From Fimenecus sp045593555 (lineage in GTDB: Bacteria > Bacillota > Clostridia > Oscillospirales > Acutalibacteraceae), in the NCBI GenBank assembly GCA_045593555.1, contig JAZNWU010000035.1, positions 1-64,000 of the forward strand: a DNA stretch of 64,000 nucleotides, written 5' to 3'. The notes below the pieces were generated by a model. It worked only from the letters and a program-made list of their open reading frames with translations. It was not told the origin of the DNA and ran no database searches. Position 1 is the stretch's first letter; every line of letters starts with the position of its first letter. The translations under genes were made by a program, and so were the position numbers. Positions 44,363 through 52,730 of this stretch are shown here, piece after piece.

Positions 44363-44590
44363 TCAAGTACTTTCTGTAAATATACTGTTAGAAGATAAAC
44401 CATATTTTTTGTTCAACATTGTGCATATTTTTCTGTACTCACTTTCATTAAAAGTACCGCTTTCAGCCATATTCTTCATAAGTGCAAGTGAAGTGCGATA
44501 ATGCATCATATTCACAAAATCATATTTATCATTTGTTTCTGGCTTCAACATAACAGACTCTGCAACAGTACTTTCTGTTTTTATTTCCAT
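44363..44590 (-). CDS. Small SHOCT-like protein
   Basis: 75 residues from the ATG at 44590 (GGAGGTG upstream). The C-terminal part NMAESGTFNESEYRKICTMLNKKYGL looks like a SHOCT-type short helical domain. Such proteins often precede tandem recombinases. The gene overlaps the upstream zinc-finger gene by about 60 bp in another frame. Function unknown, possibly recombinase regulation. Confidence 0.65.
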   Translation of the reverse strand: MEIKTESTVAESVMLKPETNDKYDFVNMMHYRTSLALMKNMAESGTFNESEYRKICTMLNKKYGLSSNSIFTEST

Positions 44591-44900
44591 AACTCTTAAA
44601 CACCTCCCCACAGTTTTTGCAAGTCAATGTATAGAAGGACTTTCTGTTCACATCGTCCTGATGAGTATTCCACCACTGCATACGACAGGCATCAGAACAG
44701 AATTTCTTCTTTCCGTTATCTTTAGTCTGTAACATTTGCTCACCACAGTTCTGACAGATTTTCACATTCGGTATTTCAGGATGACGGTGGATATATGAAC
44801 GAATGGTACTGGCAGGTTTACCGATAATTGTAGCAATAGTTGCTGCGCTATATCCCTTCAATCTCATACTATTGATTTTGTTTTCTTCCTGTATTTTCAT
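44529..44900 (-). CDS. HTH and zinc-finger small protein
   Basis: 123 residues. An N-terminal HTH (GYSAATIATIIGKPASTIRSY) resembles a resolvase or Rep-type DNA-binding region. Two Cys-pair zinc knuckles follow, CQNCGEQML...FCSDAC and CKNCGEVFK...YCCRVC. This could bind DNA at the element end or act as a transcription factor for the recombinases. Its RBS GGAGGAAAAAT is strong. Confidence 0.8.
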   Translation of the reverse strand: MKIQEENKINSMRLKGYSAATIATIIGKPASTIRSYIHRHPEIPNVKICQNCGEQMLQTKDNGKKKFCSDACRMQWWNTHQDDVNRKSFYTLTCKNCGEVFKSYGNKNRKYCCRVCYVEARNK

Positions 44901-45108
44901 ATTTTTCCTCCTTTTCTAAAAACTTTTCAGGATAAAAATCTATATAAAAGTTTTAATAAGTTTCTTAAAATCGTTGATACGCAAGGGCTTGTGAGAGCCT
45001 ATTCCCGTAAAAACTTTTGCGAAAATTCACACGAACCCCTGCGCCGTTGTCCTCATATAAAAGTCGTAGAGATTTTTATACCCCCACCCCCTAGAGGATA
45101 AATAGGTT
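44901..45108. other. Intergenic region with imperfect inverted repeats
   Basis: About 210 bp. ATAAAAATCTATATAAAAGT (from 44931) recurs in inverted form near 45055-45082. Other G/C-rich bits include TATACCCCCACCCCC near 45079. Possibly an origin or recombination-related region; nothing more is recognised. Confidence 0.35.
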
Positions 45109-45426
45109 TTACATAGTGGAAAGTGTTGCTTCATCAATTGGTCCTTTACTTATAATTTCATCCACAAGCATCTGGAACTCGTTGATTGTTTTTCGAACGT
45201 TTATATAAGGTACTTTAAAAATATACTTTACACAGATGCGAGCGTCATACCATAAATAAAGGTTCACTTTTGCGTTAGGATTAGTTTTGTGTGTGCCACT
45301 GACTTCGACATCAAATTTATTGCCACAGTCGTAGCGAACACAACGTTCGCCATCGATAGTCGTGATTGAAGCACTATTTCCAAGTTCTTTACACAACCAT
45401 CGTTGCATCTTATTGCCTTTAACCAT
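45109..45426 (-). CDS. Hypothetical element protein
   Basis: 105 residues from the ATG at 45426, which has AGGAGGTGATTC upstream; a GTG at 45435 is less likely. Alternating beta-strand pattern (SITTIDGERCVRYDC, KFDVEVSG, VNLYLWYDARICVKY) suggests a small beta-rich domain. No known family recognised. It lies between the primase gene and the zinc-finger gene on the same strand. Confidence 0.6.
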   Translation of the reverse strand: MVKGNKMQRWLCKELGNSASITTIDGERCVRYDCGNKFDVEVSGTHKTNPNAKVNLYLWYDARICVKYIFKVPYINVRKTINEFQMLVDEIISKGPIDEATLSTM

Positions 45427-45464
45427 TAGAATCACCTCCTGTAAATAGAATATCTATGTCAACA

Positions 45465-45563
45465 TGTGTCCTTTCTGTCACGCAGTTTCTATACTTAAAC
45501 ATTACAAAAAGAAAGAAAATATACCTTTTTTATGTTACTAGAGACGCGTGACACAAGGGACAC
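45465..45563. repeat. Inverted repeat downstream of the primase gene
   Basis: Arms GTGTCCTTTCTGTCACGC (45465-45482) and GCGTGACACAAGGGACAC (45546-45563) are inverted with three mismatches, 63 bp apart. This is more than a terminator needs and suggests an origin or a recombination site. Confidence 0.5.
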
Positions 45564-45568
45564 AATGA

Positions 45569-47860
45569 TTACGAAACATCGTTGTGAACATATGGGTTAA
45601 CCAAATAAACTAAACTTGAAGACCTAATTTTTGTATTTGTATCAATAGTTTCTTTAAGTGCTATGTACCCACATTCAGACAGATGATTGAGAACAACTTG
45701 TATTTCATCGGTACTCTTAAAGGCTCTGCATTGACGCATAATATCACGACGTGTAAATTCGGTGACACCATTTTTCTTTATTGTTTTCAATATATATAAG
45801 CTTTGCTTTGTAAGGAAATCTGCACCCATAAGTGAAAACGCTGAAAATGAATGTTCTGTAAAATATCTTCCGATGGTAATTGCGTTTTGCATTATGTGTT
45901 CATCGACTACCAGTGGTTCAACATCTTTTAAGAACTCACCACCACGGATAATGGATGCACGACACAAAATACCGGCAATACGAAGAACAGCACCCACAAG
46001 TTTTCCTGCCCAGTCAGCGATTTCTGAATACTCATCGTTAAGTTTGCTTTCAACATCATTTGAAAATGCCTCAAGCAACTTATCTGCCTCAGGTGATAGT
46101 GTAATTACTTCAGGACTAGGAAGTTGCTCTTCCGACAGTAAATCGTTGATGAGAAATGAATACTGTTGTGCAATTTCTTTTGGTATTGGTTCGGTACGAT
46201 ATTTTCTTGTGCCTACAGTAGATTCAGGCATAGAAAATAAGAAACGTGAAGTTAACCCTCTACCACGAAATGTTCCATTTTCCATTAGACCAGATAACAC
46301 ATTAGGTTGCACAGTAAGAAGCACTGTTAAAGCAGGATTCATAATGCTTTCGCTTGTTCTTCCGACACGGTCAACACGAATACAGTCTCCAGAATGGCCT
46401 TTGAGCATAACATCAATATTGACGGTTTTAGAATAAAGACCTGAAAGCATATCGAAAATTCCACCTTCTGAAGAAACGATAGCAGCTTTTCCACCACCTT
46501 CAGATAATACAGTAGTAAGCTTTTCTGTCGTTACATCATCAACATATAACCGTAATGGTGATTTTTCTTTATATGTAGCAAGTTTCTCGGCAAGTTTTTC
46601 GATTTCGCCTTCTTCTACTTTTCCTTTTGCTGCCTTATCTTCCAATGCACGTTGTTTGCGTTCTAAAATTCGTTTATTCATTCTGCTTGTTTCTATGGCA
46701 GCGGCATTTCGTTTGTTGTATTCAGCTTCAAAAGCATTAACAGGTTTAGTCATTAAGTTAATGACAGCACTTTTTCTTTCGGAAGGTTCAGCAATAACCA
46801 CGGTAAATAAATTGAGTGGTTCTGTCCAGTCGGCTTTTCCTCTAACTCGAAATTTCCTCTGCAAACATAATGCGAGTATGCCTAAAGACGCTGTGGCACT
46901 CATATCAATCGGTGTTTGTGTACTTTCAGATACTGCAACAACATAGTTCCTAATAGTTTGTGGTAATACATCAACCGGAAATGATGGTAGCGAGGGCTTT
47001 TCAAGTGGTATAGGTTTGTCCCAAATCCCCTCAAAAGGCTTATTGTATTCTTCTGGTGGAATGTACCCTGGTTGAGAACTTATCTTGTTGCTATAGAACC
47101 TTTTAGCACTATTCCATATGGTTTTAAGTTCACTTTTATCCAACAACGGTACACACTGTTGCGATTTACTCATAAAGCATTCATAAGCTTCCTCAGTATC
47201 ACCGAATCTCTTCAGTGCCTTTGCTGCGAACTTTGACATAGTGCTGTTACGACTTCCTTCAGGGATTATTACACCTAAATTGGAAAAATCATCATCTGGT
47301 TCGTCTATAGGTTCAACTGTTGGTTCACCTACAATGAAATCGTTTAAAAAGGTTGTGCCTTCAAAAATTGTTATTTCCGTATCAGGATTACCATAGAAGA
47401 ATCGTGCTCCATCTAAAGCATTATCATCAAAAAACGGAAATGCCTTTTGTACTTTCTTTGTAAATTCCGCATATTCATCTACATCTGTAAAATTGCGTAC
47501 AGGAAATGCAGCGTGGAATCGTGGTCTAGGTGATTTATCACCTTTCTGCCTCATATGGTTTCTGCTTGTATAAATCAGGCAAGGTACATTAGGAAAAAGG
47601 CTTTCAATATCTTTAGGGGAAATCCAGTCCTTCTCATTATCCGAATGGTCGTTATCACAATCGAGAGTTACAACGTTAGCACAAAGGAAATTATCTTTTT
47701 TTCGATAATTATTCTTGAAATGTATAAATGTGTGGTCGTAACTAAAGAACTTTTTTAACTCTTCAACGGAATTGGATACGCCCATATGAGGGTAATTACA
47801 GTTTCTGGAATTACCACAACCATCAGAATAGTAAACTGCGTAAGAATCGTTAATTCCCAT
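45569..47860 (-). CDS. Primase-helicase (DUF3987-type) of the element
   Basis: 763 residues. The N-terminal 230 residues resemble an archaeo-eukaryotic-type primase with the metal motif VTLDCDNDH and PRPRFHAAFPV. A PriCT-like helical linker is followed by a DUF3987 ATPase region with a Walker-type AEPSERKS motif, DVTTEKL and SSEGGIFDML. It would start or unwind DNA for replication of the excised element. It shares the A of TGATG with the upstream gene. Confidence 0.8.
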   Translation of the reverse strand: MGINDSYAVYYSDGCGNSRNCNYPHMGVSNSVEELKKFFSYDHTFIHFKNNYRKKDNFLCANVVTLDCDNDHSDNEKDWISPKDIESLFPNVPCLIYTSRNHMRQKGDKSPRPRFHAAFPVRNFTDVDEYAEFTKKVQKAFPFFDDNALDGARFFYGNPDTEITIFEGTTFLNDFIVGEPTVEPIDEPDDDFSNLGVIIPEGSRNSTMSKFAAKALKRFGDTEEAYECFMSKSQQCVPLLDKSELKTIWNSAKRFYSNKISSQPGYIPPEEYNKPFEGIWDKPIPLEKPSLPSFPVDVLPQTIRNYVVAVSESTQTPIDMSATASLGILALCLQRKFRVRGKADWTEPLNLFTVVIAEPSERKSAVINLMTKPVNAFEAEYNKRNAAAIETSRMNKRILERKQRALEDKAAKGKVEEGEIEKLAEKLATYKEKSPLRLYVDDVTTEKLTTVLSEGGGKAAIVSSEGGIFDMLSGLYSKTVNIDVMLKGHSGDCIRVDRVGRTSESIMNPALTVLLTVQPNVLSGLMENGTFRGRGLTSRFLFSMPESTVGTRKYRTEPIPKEIAQQYSFLINDLLSEEQLPSPEVITLSPEADKLLEAFSNDVESKLNDEYSEIADWAGKLVGAVLRIAGILCRASIIRGGEFLKDVEPLVVDEHIMQNAITIGRYFTEHSFSAFSLMGADFLTKQSLYILKTIKKNGVTEFTRRDIMRQCRAFKSTDEIQVVLNHLSECGYIALKETIDTNTKIRSSSLVYLVNPYVHNDVS

Positions 47861-48042
47861 CAAGCATCACCACACTGAGTCTGTTCTCGTAACCAGTTGT
47901 TGAATTCTTCAACAGGGATAAGGATACGAGAGCCTACACGCACCCTTGGGAATCCAGGTTGCTTGACTAATTCGTAGGCTTTGGGCAAGCTAATACCCAT
48001 TTGTGCAGCTAACTCCTGCACGCTCATAACTTTTTTATTCAT
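47860..48042 (-). CDS. Excisionase-like HTH protein
   Basis: 60 residues from the ATG at 48042 (AAGGAGA). An MerR/Xis-like winged helix: MSVQELAAQMGISLPKAYELV, GFPRVRVGSRILIPVEEFNNWLRE. Such proteins direct excision or control transcription of the recombinases. Its stop overlaps the primase start. It is divergent from the XRE repressor, with two shared operators between. Confidence 0.85.
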   Translation of the reverse strand: MNKKVMSVQELAAQMGISLPKAYELVKQPGFPRVRVGSRILIPVEEFNNWLREQTQCGDA

Positions 48043-48064
48043 AATTTTTCTCCTTGAATGCATC

Positions 48065-48093
48065 AATATATTTCTCACTATCTGTGAGATTAA
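48065..48093 (-). promoter_or_regulatory. Leftward promoter with repressor site
   Basis: Minus strand TTAATC (48093-48088), 17-bp spacer, TATATT (48070-48065). The spacer contains CTCAC-TATCT-GTGAG (48074-48088). This starts the xis-primase transcript. Confidence 0.6.
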
Positions 48094-48188
48094 CTACATC
48101 ATAACAGAAGATTAATTTAATGTCAACACATTTTCTAACATTTGGTTATTTTGTTTTAAAAGTTTGTATTTATTTGAAAAAGTTTTTA

Positions 48189-48217
48189 TTGACTTTTCTC
48201 ACAGTATGTGATATTAT
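48189..48217 (+). promoter_or_regulatory. Rightward promoter with repressor site
   Basis: TTGACT (48189-48194), 17-bp spacer, TATTAT (48212-48217). The spacer contains CTCAC-AGTAT-GTGAT, the same half-sites and spacing as at 48074. It starts the XRE repressor gene. Confidence 0.7.
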
Positions 48218-48239
48218 TCATTTATCGGAGGTGCTAATT

Positions 48240-48665
48240 ATGTTTGCACAAAGGTTAAAAGAATTAAGAAAAAAGAATAATATAACTCAGGTTCAATTAG
48301 CAGAGAAGTTAGGTGTTTCAAAAGGTACAGTTGCTATGTGGGAAACTGGAAAACGTCAACCTAACTTTGAAACATTAGAGGAACTTTCTGATATTTTTGA
48401 TAGACGCATTGATTATATTCTTGGTAGTTCAAATGATGAATCCTCACCAAATCTAACAGAAGTGAATGTGGAACAATTAGGTCGCTGGGAGATTGAAGAT
48501 AGTTTCCGTGAGTTCTTTATGGATTACTTATCCCTGGACGCTTTTGGTAAAAGAAATGTTGAAAATCTTGTAAAATTAGAAAAACTCCGTTGTCGTGAAC
48601 AACAGAGTCTTTGCAATACAGACAATATAGTTATCAAGGTTCTTGTTTCATCTGAAAACAAATAA
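48240..48665 (+). CDS. XRE-family repressor of element B
   Basis: 141 residues from the ATG at 48240 (GGAGGTG). The HTH is classic: RLKELRKKNNITQVQLAEKLGVSKGTVAMWETGKRQP. The C-terminal half is helical and acidic. By position it is the cI-like regulator of the element, binding the two CTCAC..GTGA sites in its own promoter and the divergent one. No LexA-like protease domain is visible. Confidence 0.88.
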   Translation: MFAQRLKELRKKNNITQVQLAEKLGVSKGTVAMWETGKRQPNFETLEELSDIFDRRIDYILGSSNDESSPNLTEVNVEQLGRWEIEDSFREFFMDYLSLDAFGKRNVENLVKLEKLRCREQQSLCNTDNIVIKVLVSSENK

Positions 48666-48684
48666 TTGATAGTATAAAAGCTAA

Positions 48685-48717
48685 CCCCTATGATGTTGAT
48701 GTCATAGGGGTATTTTT
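48685..48717 (+). terminator. Intrinsic terminator after the repressor
   Basis: CCCCTATGA (48685-48693) pairs with TCATAGGGG (48702-48710), then TATTTTTG. Confidence 0.9.
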
Positions 48718-48782
48718 GTATCTGTTTTATTTAGGATAAGTGAGGCAATTTATTACATATAACTACATAAATAAAGAGAAAA

Positions 48783-48826
48783 CCTCCTTTCAGTAGCAAT
48801 TTATACTACTTTGAAAGGAGGATTTT
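48783..48826. terminator. Bidirectional terminator, repressor and hsdM
   Basis: CCTCCTTTC (48783-48791) pairs with GAAAGGAGG (48813-48821), with T-rich flanks on both strands. The hsdM stop codon lies immediately right. Confidence 0.8.
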
Positions 48827-50314
48827 TTACTGGTTAATTTGTGCTTTTAATTCATTAAAACTTTGCAATGCGCTTTGAAGATTTTCAATAATATCATCTG
48901 CAAGAACATCAGGGTCTGGCAAGTTATCCAAATCAGCTAAAGATTTATCTTTTATCCAGAATATATCTAAATTCTTTTTATCGCGTTTAAGAACATCTTC
49001 AACGCTGAACTTACGCCAACGACCATCAGGGTTTTCTTCAGACCAAGTTTCTGTGCGTTCATATATGTTTTCAGGATTGTAACATTCTATAAAATCAACA
49101 AGGTCTGCATCAGTCATTGGATGCTGTTTTAAAGTGAAATGAACATTAGTACGGAAATCATAAATCCAGATATCTTTAGTTTGCATTTCGGGACTTGCAG
49201 GCTTTTTGTCATAGAACAATACGTTTGCTTTGACTCCGGGTTTGTAGAAGATTCCTGTAGGAAGTCTTAAAATTGTATGTAAATTAGTTGTCTGGAGTAA
49301 TTTTTCTCTGATTATTTCTCCTGCGCCACCCTCAAATAGAACATTATCAGGAACAACAACCGCTGCTTTACCAGTTGCTTTAAGAATGGTGTTGATATGT
49401 TGAATAAAATTCAACTGTTTATTGGAACTCGTTGTCCAGAAGTCCTGACGATTATATACAAGTTCCTCTTCTTCCTCTTCACCTTCTTCATTGGTCATGG
49501 TGATAGAAGACTTTTTACCAAATGGTGGATTTGTTAACACATAATCTACTCTGTAACCGGGATCTGCTAAAAGTGAGTCACCTTTAGTTACAGGAATTTT
49601 ACCATAAATATCACCGATGTTATGTAAATATAAGTTCATCAATGCCATTTTGAAAGTGTTATTAACCAACTCGTTACCATAGAAAGTTTCGTTTTTCAAA
49701 AACTCTTTTTGTTCACGGTCAAGGTTGTAATTTTCAGGGTCGGTAATATATTCTTGAGCAGCAAGGAAAAATCCACCAGAACCACAACATGGGTCCGCAA
49801 TTGTTTTCATAGGCTCAGGACGAAGGCATTTAACCATAGTTTTGATAAGTGGTCGGGGAGTGAAGTATTGTCCTGCACCACTTTTTACGTCTTCAGCATT
49901 TTTCTGAAGCAATCCTTCGTAAATCTCACCTTTAACATCAGAAGACATTGATACCCATTTTTCTTTATCAATCATTTGCACAATGCGATAAAGAATAGCA
50001 GCATTACTTATTTTATTGTTTGCTTGAGCAAAAATTTTACCAAGAATTCCGCCTTGTTTTGCAAGTTCTTCGAGTGTCTTTTTATACTGTTCTTCGAGTT
50101 CTGCACCCTTAAGAGTGTTCATATCACTCCAAGTGTAACCTTTAGGAATACCAGTTTCTTTTTCATAAGGTTTTTTGGAGTATTCATCGGACATTTTTAA
50201 GAAAATGAGATATGTTAGCTGTTCAAGATAGTCACCGTAAGATACACCATCATCACGAAGAGGATTACACATACCCCATACTTTTGAAATTATAGTTGTT
50301 GTTTGTTCAGACAT
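48827..50314 (-). CDS. hsdM: Type I restriction methyltransferase subunit
   Basis: 495 residues. The order is the HsdM one: an N-terminal helical domain (GMCNPLRDDGVSYGDYLEQLTYL), QYFTPRPL, the SAM motif ADPCCGSGGFF and the catalytic NPPFG. It methylates adenine in the target set by HsdS. It is the last gene of the restriction operon, separated from hsdS by two additional genes, whereas type I loci usually keep hsdM next to hsdS. RBS AAAGGAT. Confidence 0.93.
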   Translation of the reverse strand: MSEQTTTIISKVWGMCNPLRDDGVSYGDYLEQLTYLIFLKMSDEYSKKPYEKETGIPKGYTWSDMNTLKGAELEEQYKKTLEELAKQGGILGKIFAQANNKISNAAILYRIVQMIDKEKWVSMSSDVKGEIYEGLLQKNAEDVKSGAGQYFTPRPLIKTMVKCLRPEPMKTIADPCCGSGGFFLAAQEYITDPENYNLDREQKEFLKNETFYGNELVNNTFKMALMNLYLHNIGDIYGKIPVTKGDSLLADPGYRVDYVLTNPPFGKKSSITMTNEEGEEEEEELVYNRQDFWTTSSNKQLNFIQHINTILKATGKAAVVVPDNVLFEGGAGEIIREKLLQTTNLHTILRLPTGIFYKPGVKANVLFYDKKPASPEMQTKDIWIYDFRTNVHFTLKQHPMTDADLVDFIECYNPENIYERTETWSEENPDGRWRKFSVEDVLKRDKKNLDIFWIKDKSLADLDNLPDPDVLADDIIENLQSALQSFNELKAQINQ

Positions 50315-50363
50315 TATTATATCCTTTCTTGATTACTAAAAAGAATCACAAAATAAAGTCACT

Positions 50364-51179
50364 TTAGTTAATATTTATTTCTACTTCTAAAGGTTGTTTA
50401 TATATAGAAAATTTAGCATTATATTTTCTGATTATTTCTTCTCGCTCTTTTTCCGCTAGTTCCGTATAATGTTTTCTTGCTGTTCCGTTTTTTTCTATTG
50501 CTTTTTCAACTGTACTCTGAAGCCAAATATATTTTTCTCTTAAAGAATAATCGATTTCCATATTTAGATAGTGGTTACACATATTCTTTAAACCATCAAA
50601 ATATGAAATCATATCCTTACTATCAAACCATACAAAATTTGAAAGATAATCTATGTAATACAGTCCATCACTATCTTTGATATAACATTTTGCAATTCCT
50701 TCCAATTCAGTAAACATATATTTAGTGTTATTCAAACCAATATTTAGGGTATCTCCAGTAAAAATTATACGTGGATATTTTGCAAGTTTTGTTTCTAATA
50801 AATATGCTTTGGTTAACCCTTCACCATAGATAATGTCATTTTCATAAAATAGATTACCTTTTGCTACTCCACCACGTAACAAAATTGGCTTTTTTCTTTG
50901 TGCGAGAGATGTCTGTAATTTACCACAAACATCTAACAATGCGGCAAATGCATCCTCAACGTCAGCATCAATATAAAGAATTATACTGTCTGATAAAATT
51001 GTATGCTTAATACATTCATAAGCTTTTATTTGAATACCATTTAAGTTGAGTTCTGATTGTGATTTAGAATGTAAAACACTAAATATTGGATAAATGTCTT
51101 CGCATGAGTTTTCTTGCAACAAATTTTTGAAACCTAATATATCGATAAAAGCAACATAATGTTGTTTGTATTCTTTCAT
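50364..51179 (-). CDS. Class III nucleotide-cyclase-like protein
   Basis: 271 residues. Several positions fit a class III cyclase core: FIDILGF with metal Asp13, LSDSIILY with Asp64, R102-G-G-V-x-x-G108, and YGEGLTKAYLLE (residues 118-129). The fit covers about residues 8-150; the remaining 120 have a helical, charged look. Stand-alone cyclases of this broad type make second messengers, and some act in the anti-phage Pycsar system. The second metal motif is SDS rather than the usual GDS, so activity is not assured. Embedded between hsdM and a nuclease-like gene. RBS AAGGAGA. Confidence 0.6.
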   Translation of the reverse strand: MKEYKQHYVAFIDILGFKNLLQENSCEDIYPIFSVLHSKSQSELNLNGIQIKAYECIKHTILSDSIILYIDADVEDAFAALLDVCGKLQTSLAQRKKPILLRGGVAKGNLFYENDIIYGEGLTKAYLLETKLAKYPRIIFTGDTLNIGLNNTKYMFTELEGIAKCYIKDSDGLYYIDYLSNFVWFDSKDMISYFDGLKNMCNHYLNMEIDYSLREKYIWLQSTVEKAIEKNGTARKHYTELAEKEREEIIRKYNAKFSIYKQPLEVEININ

Positions 51180-51340
51180 TTTTTACAAATCTCCTTAAAT
51201 ACATTTTCATACATAAACAATTATCATATTATCTGTCTTAATAGATGATATGTTCCCTGTTGGTTGCATATTTGAATACAGACTCAATAGAAAGACATGT
51301 GAGTATTTAGCATATTTTTAAAACAGTTTATTTGTAAGCA

Positions 51341-52729
51341 TTATTCTGCATCCATATTTTTTGTTTTAAATAGATAAGCATTTGTGTCTTTATATCTTTG
51401 ATATACTCCAACACACGAAAGTAATTCTGATAATCTTTCATTTGCACATTCAGGGTTTTGAGTTATTTCAATAAATAAGCACAATAATTGTGTTGTAGTA
51501 ATTAAAGCATGTTCTCTTGAATTACAGTATTTTAACATCTGGTTTGGAAAGATATCTTCTGTTCTTTCGTCTATTGGAGTATCACAAAATCCATTTATAA
51601 TTAAAAGTGGTTTTGGAATTTTATCATTCTCTTCGATGAATTCTGCAACCCATTTTTCCAATTGTGCGGCATGTTTTTCAGCAGCACTCTTCGAAACACC
51701 TTTAATTTCTGCAACGATATTAATATTGTTGTATTCTGCAATTATGTCGCTGCGCCCTTTCTGTGTTTGCTTAAGTGTAAAACCTAAAGAAATTAAAACG
51801 TCTTTTACTATTTCTTCTAAAACGGGACCACTAGCTGTTAACAGTATTTTATACTTTTGTATTTTACACAATTGCTCCTTTTGTTTTAATATTTTATTTT
51901 GCAATTTTTCAAGTTTTCTTTCGTCGTCTAAAATTTTATTTTCCGTTTCTTCTTCATTAAGTATTTTGATTTCTTCAGACCAAGTAGGGAGTACATACTC
52001 ATTAGCCTTTGATAATAAATTTCTATTTAATTCATATAAAGCAGTTAAATACTTTTCTGCTTGTTCATTCCATTCTTTTTCATTCTCAAATTCATCTTCA
52101 CTATATATGTTGGGTAATAAAATGATTTTGCCACTATAGTATTCAAAAACAGCTGATACAGCTTTATCACTATTGGGAATTGATAATAGTGTTGTTGACA
52201 CAGTTGATTTAAAATAGGAATTATAATAGCTCAAGTCCTTTGTTTGTTGAAAAAAGTTTGCATAAGGATTCTGGCATGAAATAGTAAAGTTTTCACCTGT
52301 AACAAACGTGGGTTCAATGTCAATTGGTAAAAAAGAGAGTACATTAAATTCGTTAACAATATCAGTTCCTCTTGCATTTTTTCCGGTCCCACTGTATTCT
52401 GTTTTTCCTGTATAAACATAGCAATTCTCATTGCGACCCATTATAACAAACACATTTTTGCCTTGTTTTAAAATTTCTATTATTTGCTCTCTTACTGTAT
52501 CAAAATCAGAAACCATTTTATGTGAATCTTCCTTTGAAATAATACGTTTTCCTTTAAACGTGGAAGGATAATCTTCTTTATATTCATAAGACAGAAAACT
52601 CGAGTCGATTAAAACAGCATCATAATCCATGTACGATATTGGTGTATTAAAAGAGTGCTCATGAAAATCTTTAAAGTTTACTGATTCAAAAAACGTATTG
52701 ACACCTAATATTTTTTGTTCAGTCTTCAT
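51341..52729 (-). CDS. Nuclease-like protein with coiled coil, unknown
   Basis: 462 residues. Residues 1-250 form an alpha/beta domain (DYDAVLIDSSFLSYEY, FVIMGRNENCYVY) with some likeness to ThuA/GATase-type folds. A coiled coil follows (about 255-295). The C-terminal part carries a PD-(D/E)XK-like signature, D328 in GRSDII and E341-I-K343 in VAEIKG. That the protein cuts nucleic acid is inference. Its ATG is 1 bp after the hsdS stop, a strong sign that it belongs to the restriction operon. Confidence 0.6.
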   Translation of the reverse strand: MKTEQKILGVNTFFESVNFKDFHEHSFNTPISYMDYDAVLIDSSFLSYEYKEDYPSTFKGKRIISKEDSHKMVSDFDTVREQIIEILKQGKNVFVIMGRNENCYVYTGKTEYSGTGKNARGTDIVNEFNVLSFLPIDIEPTFVTGENFTISCQNPYANFFQQTKDLSYYNSYFKSTVSTTLLSIPNSDKAVSAVFEYYSGKIILLPNIYSEDEFENEKEWNEQAEKYLTALYELNRNLLSKANEYVLPTWSEEIKILNEEETENKILDDERKLEKLQNKILKQKEQLCKIQKYKILLTASGPVLEEIVKDVLISLGFTLKQTQKGRSDIIAEYNNINIVAEIKGVSKSAAEKHAAQLEKWVAEFIEENDKIPKPLLIINGFCDTPIDERTEDIFPNQMLKYCNSREHALITTTQLLCLFIEITQNPECANERLSELLSCVGVYQRYKDTNAYLFKTKNMDAE

Positions 52730-52730
52730 A

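Noticed and set aside
45762..46436. A 224-codon plus-strand open frame
   Set aside because: Antisense to the primase-helicase, which has clear motifs. Base pattern follows the opposite strand's codons.
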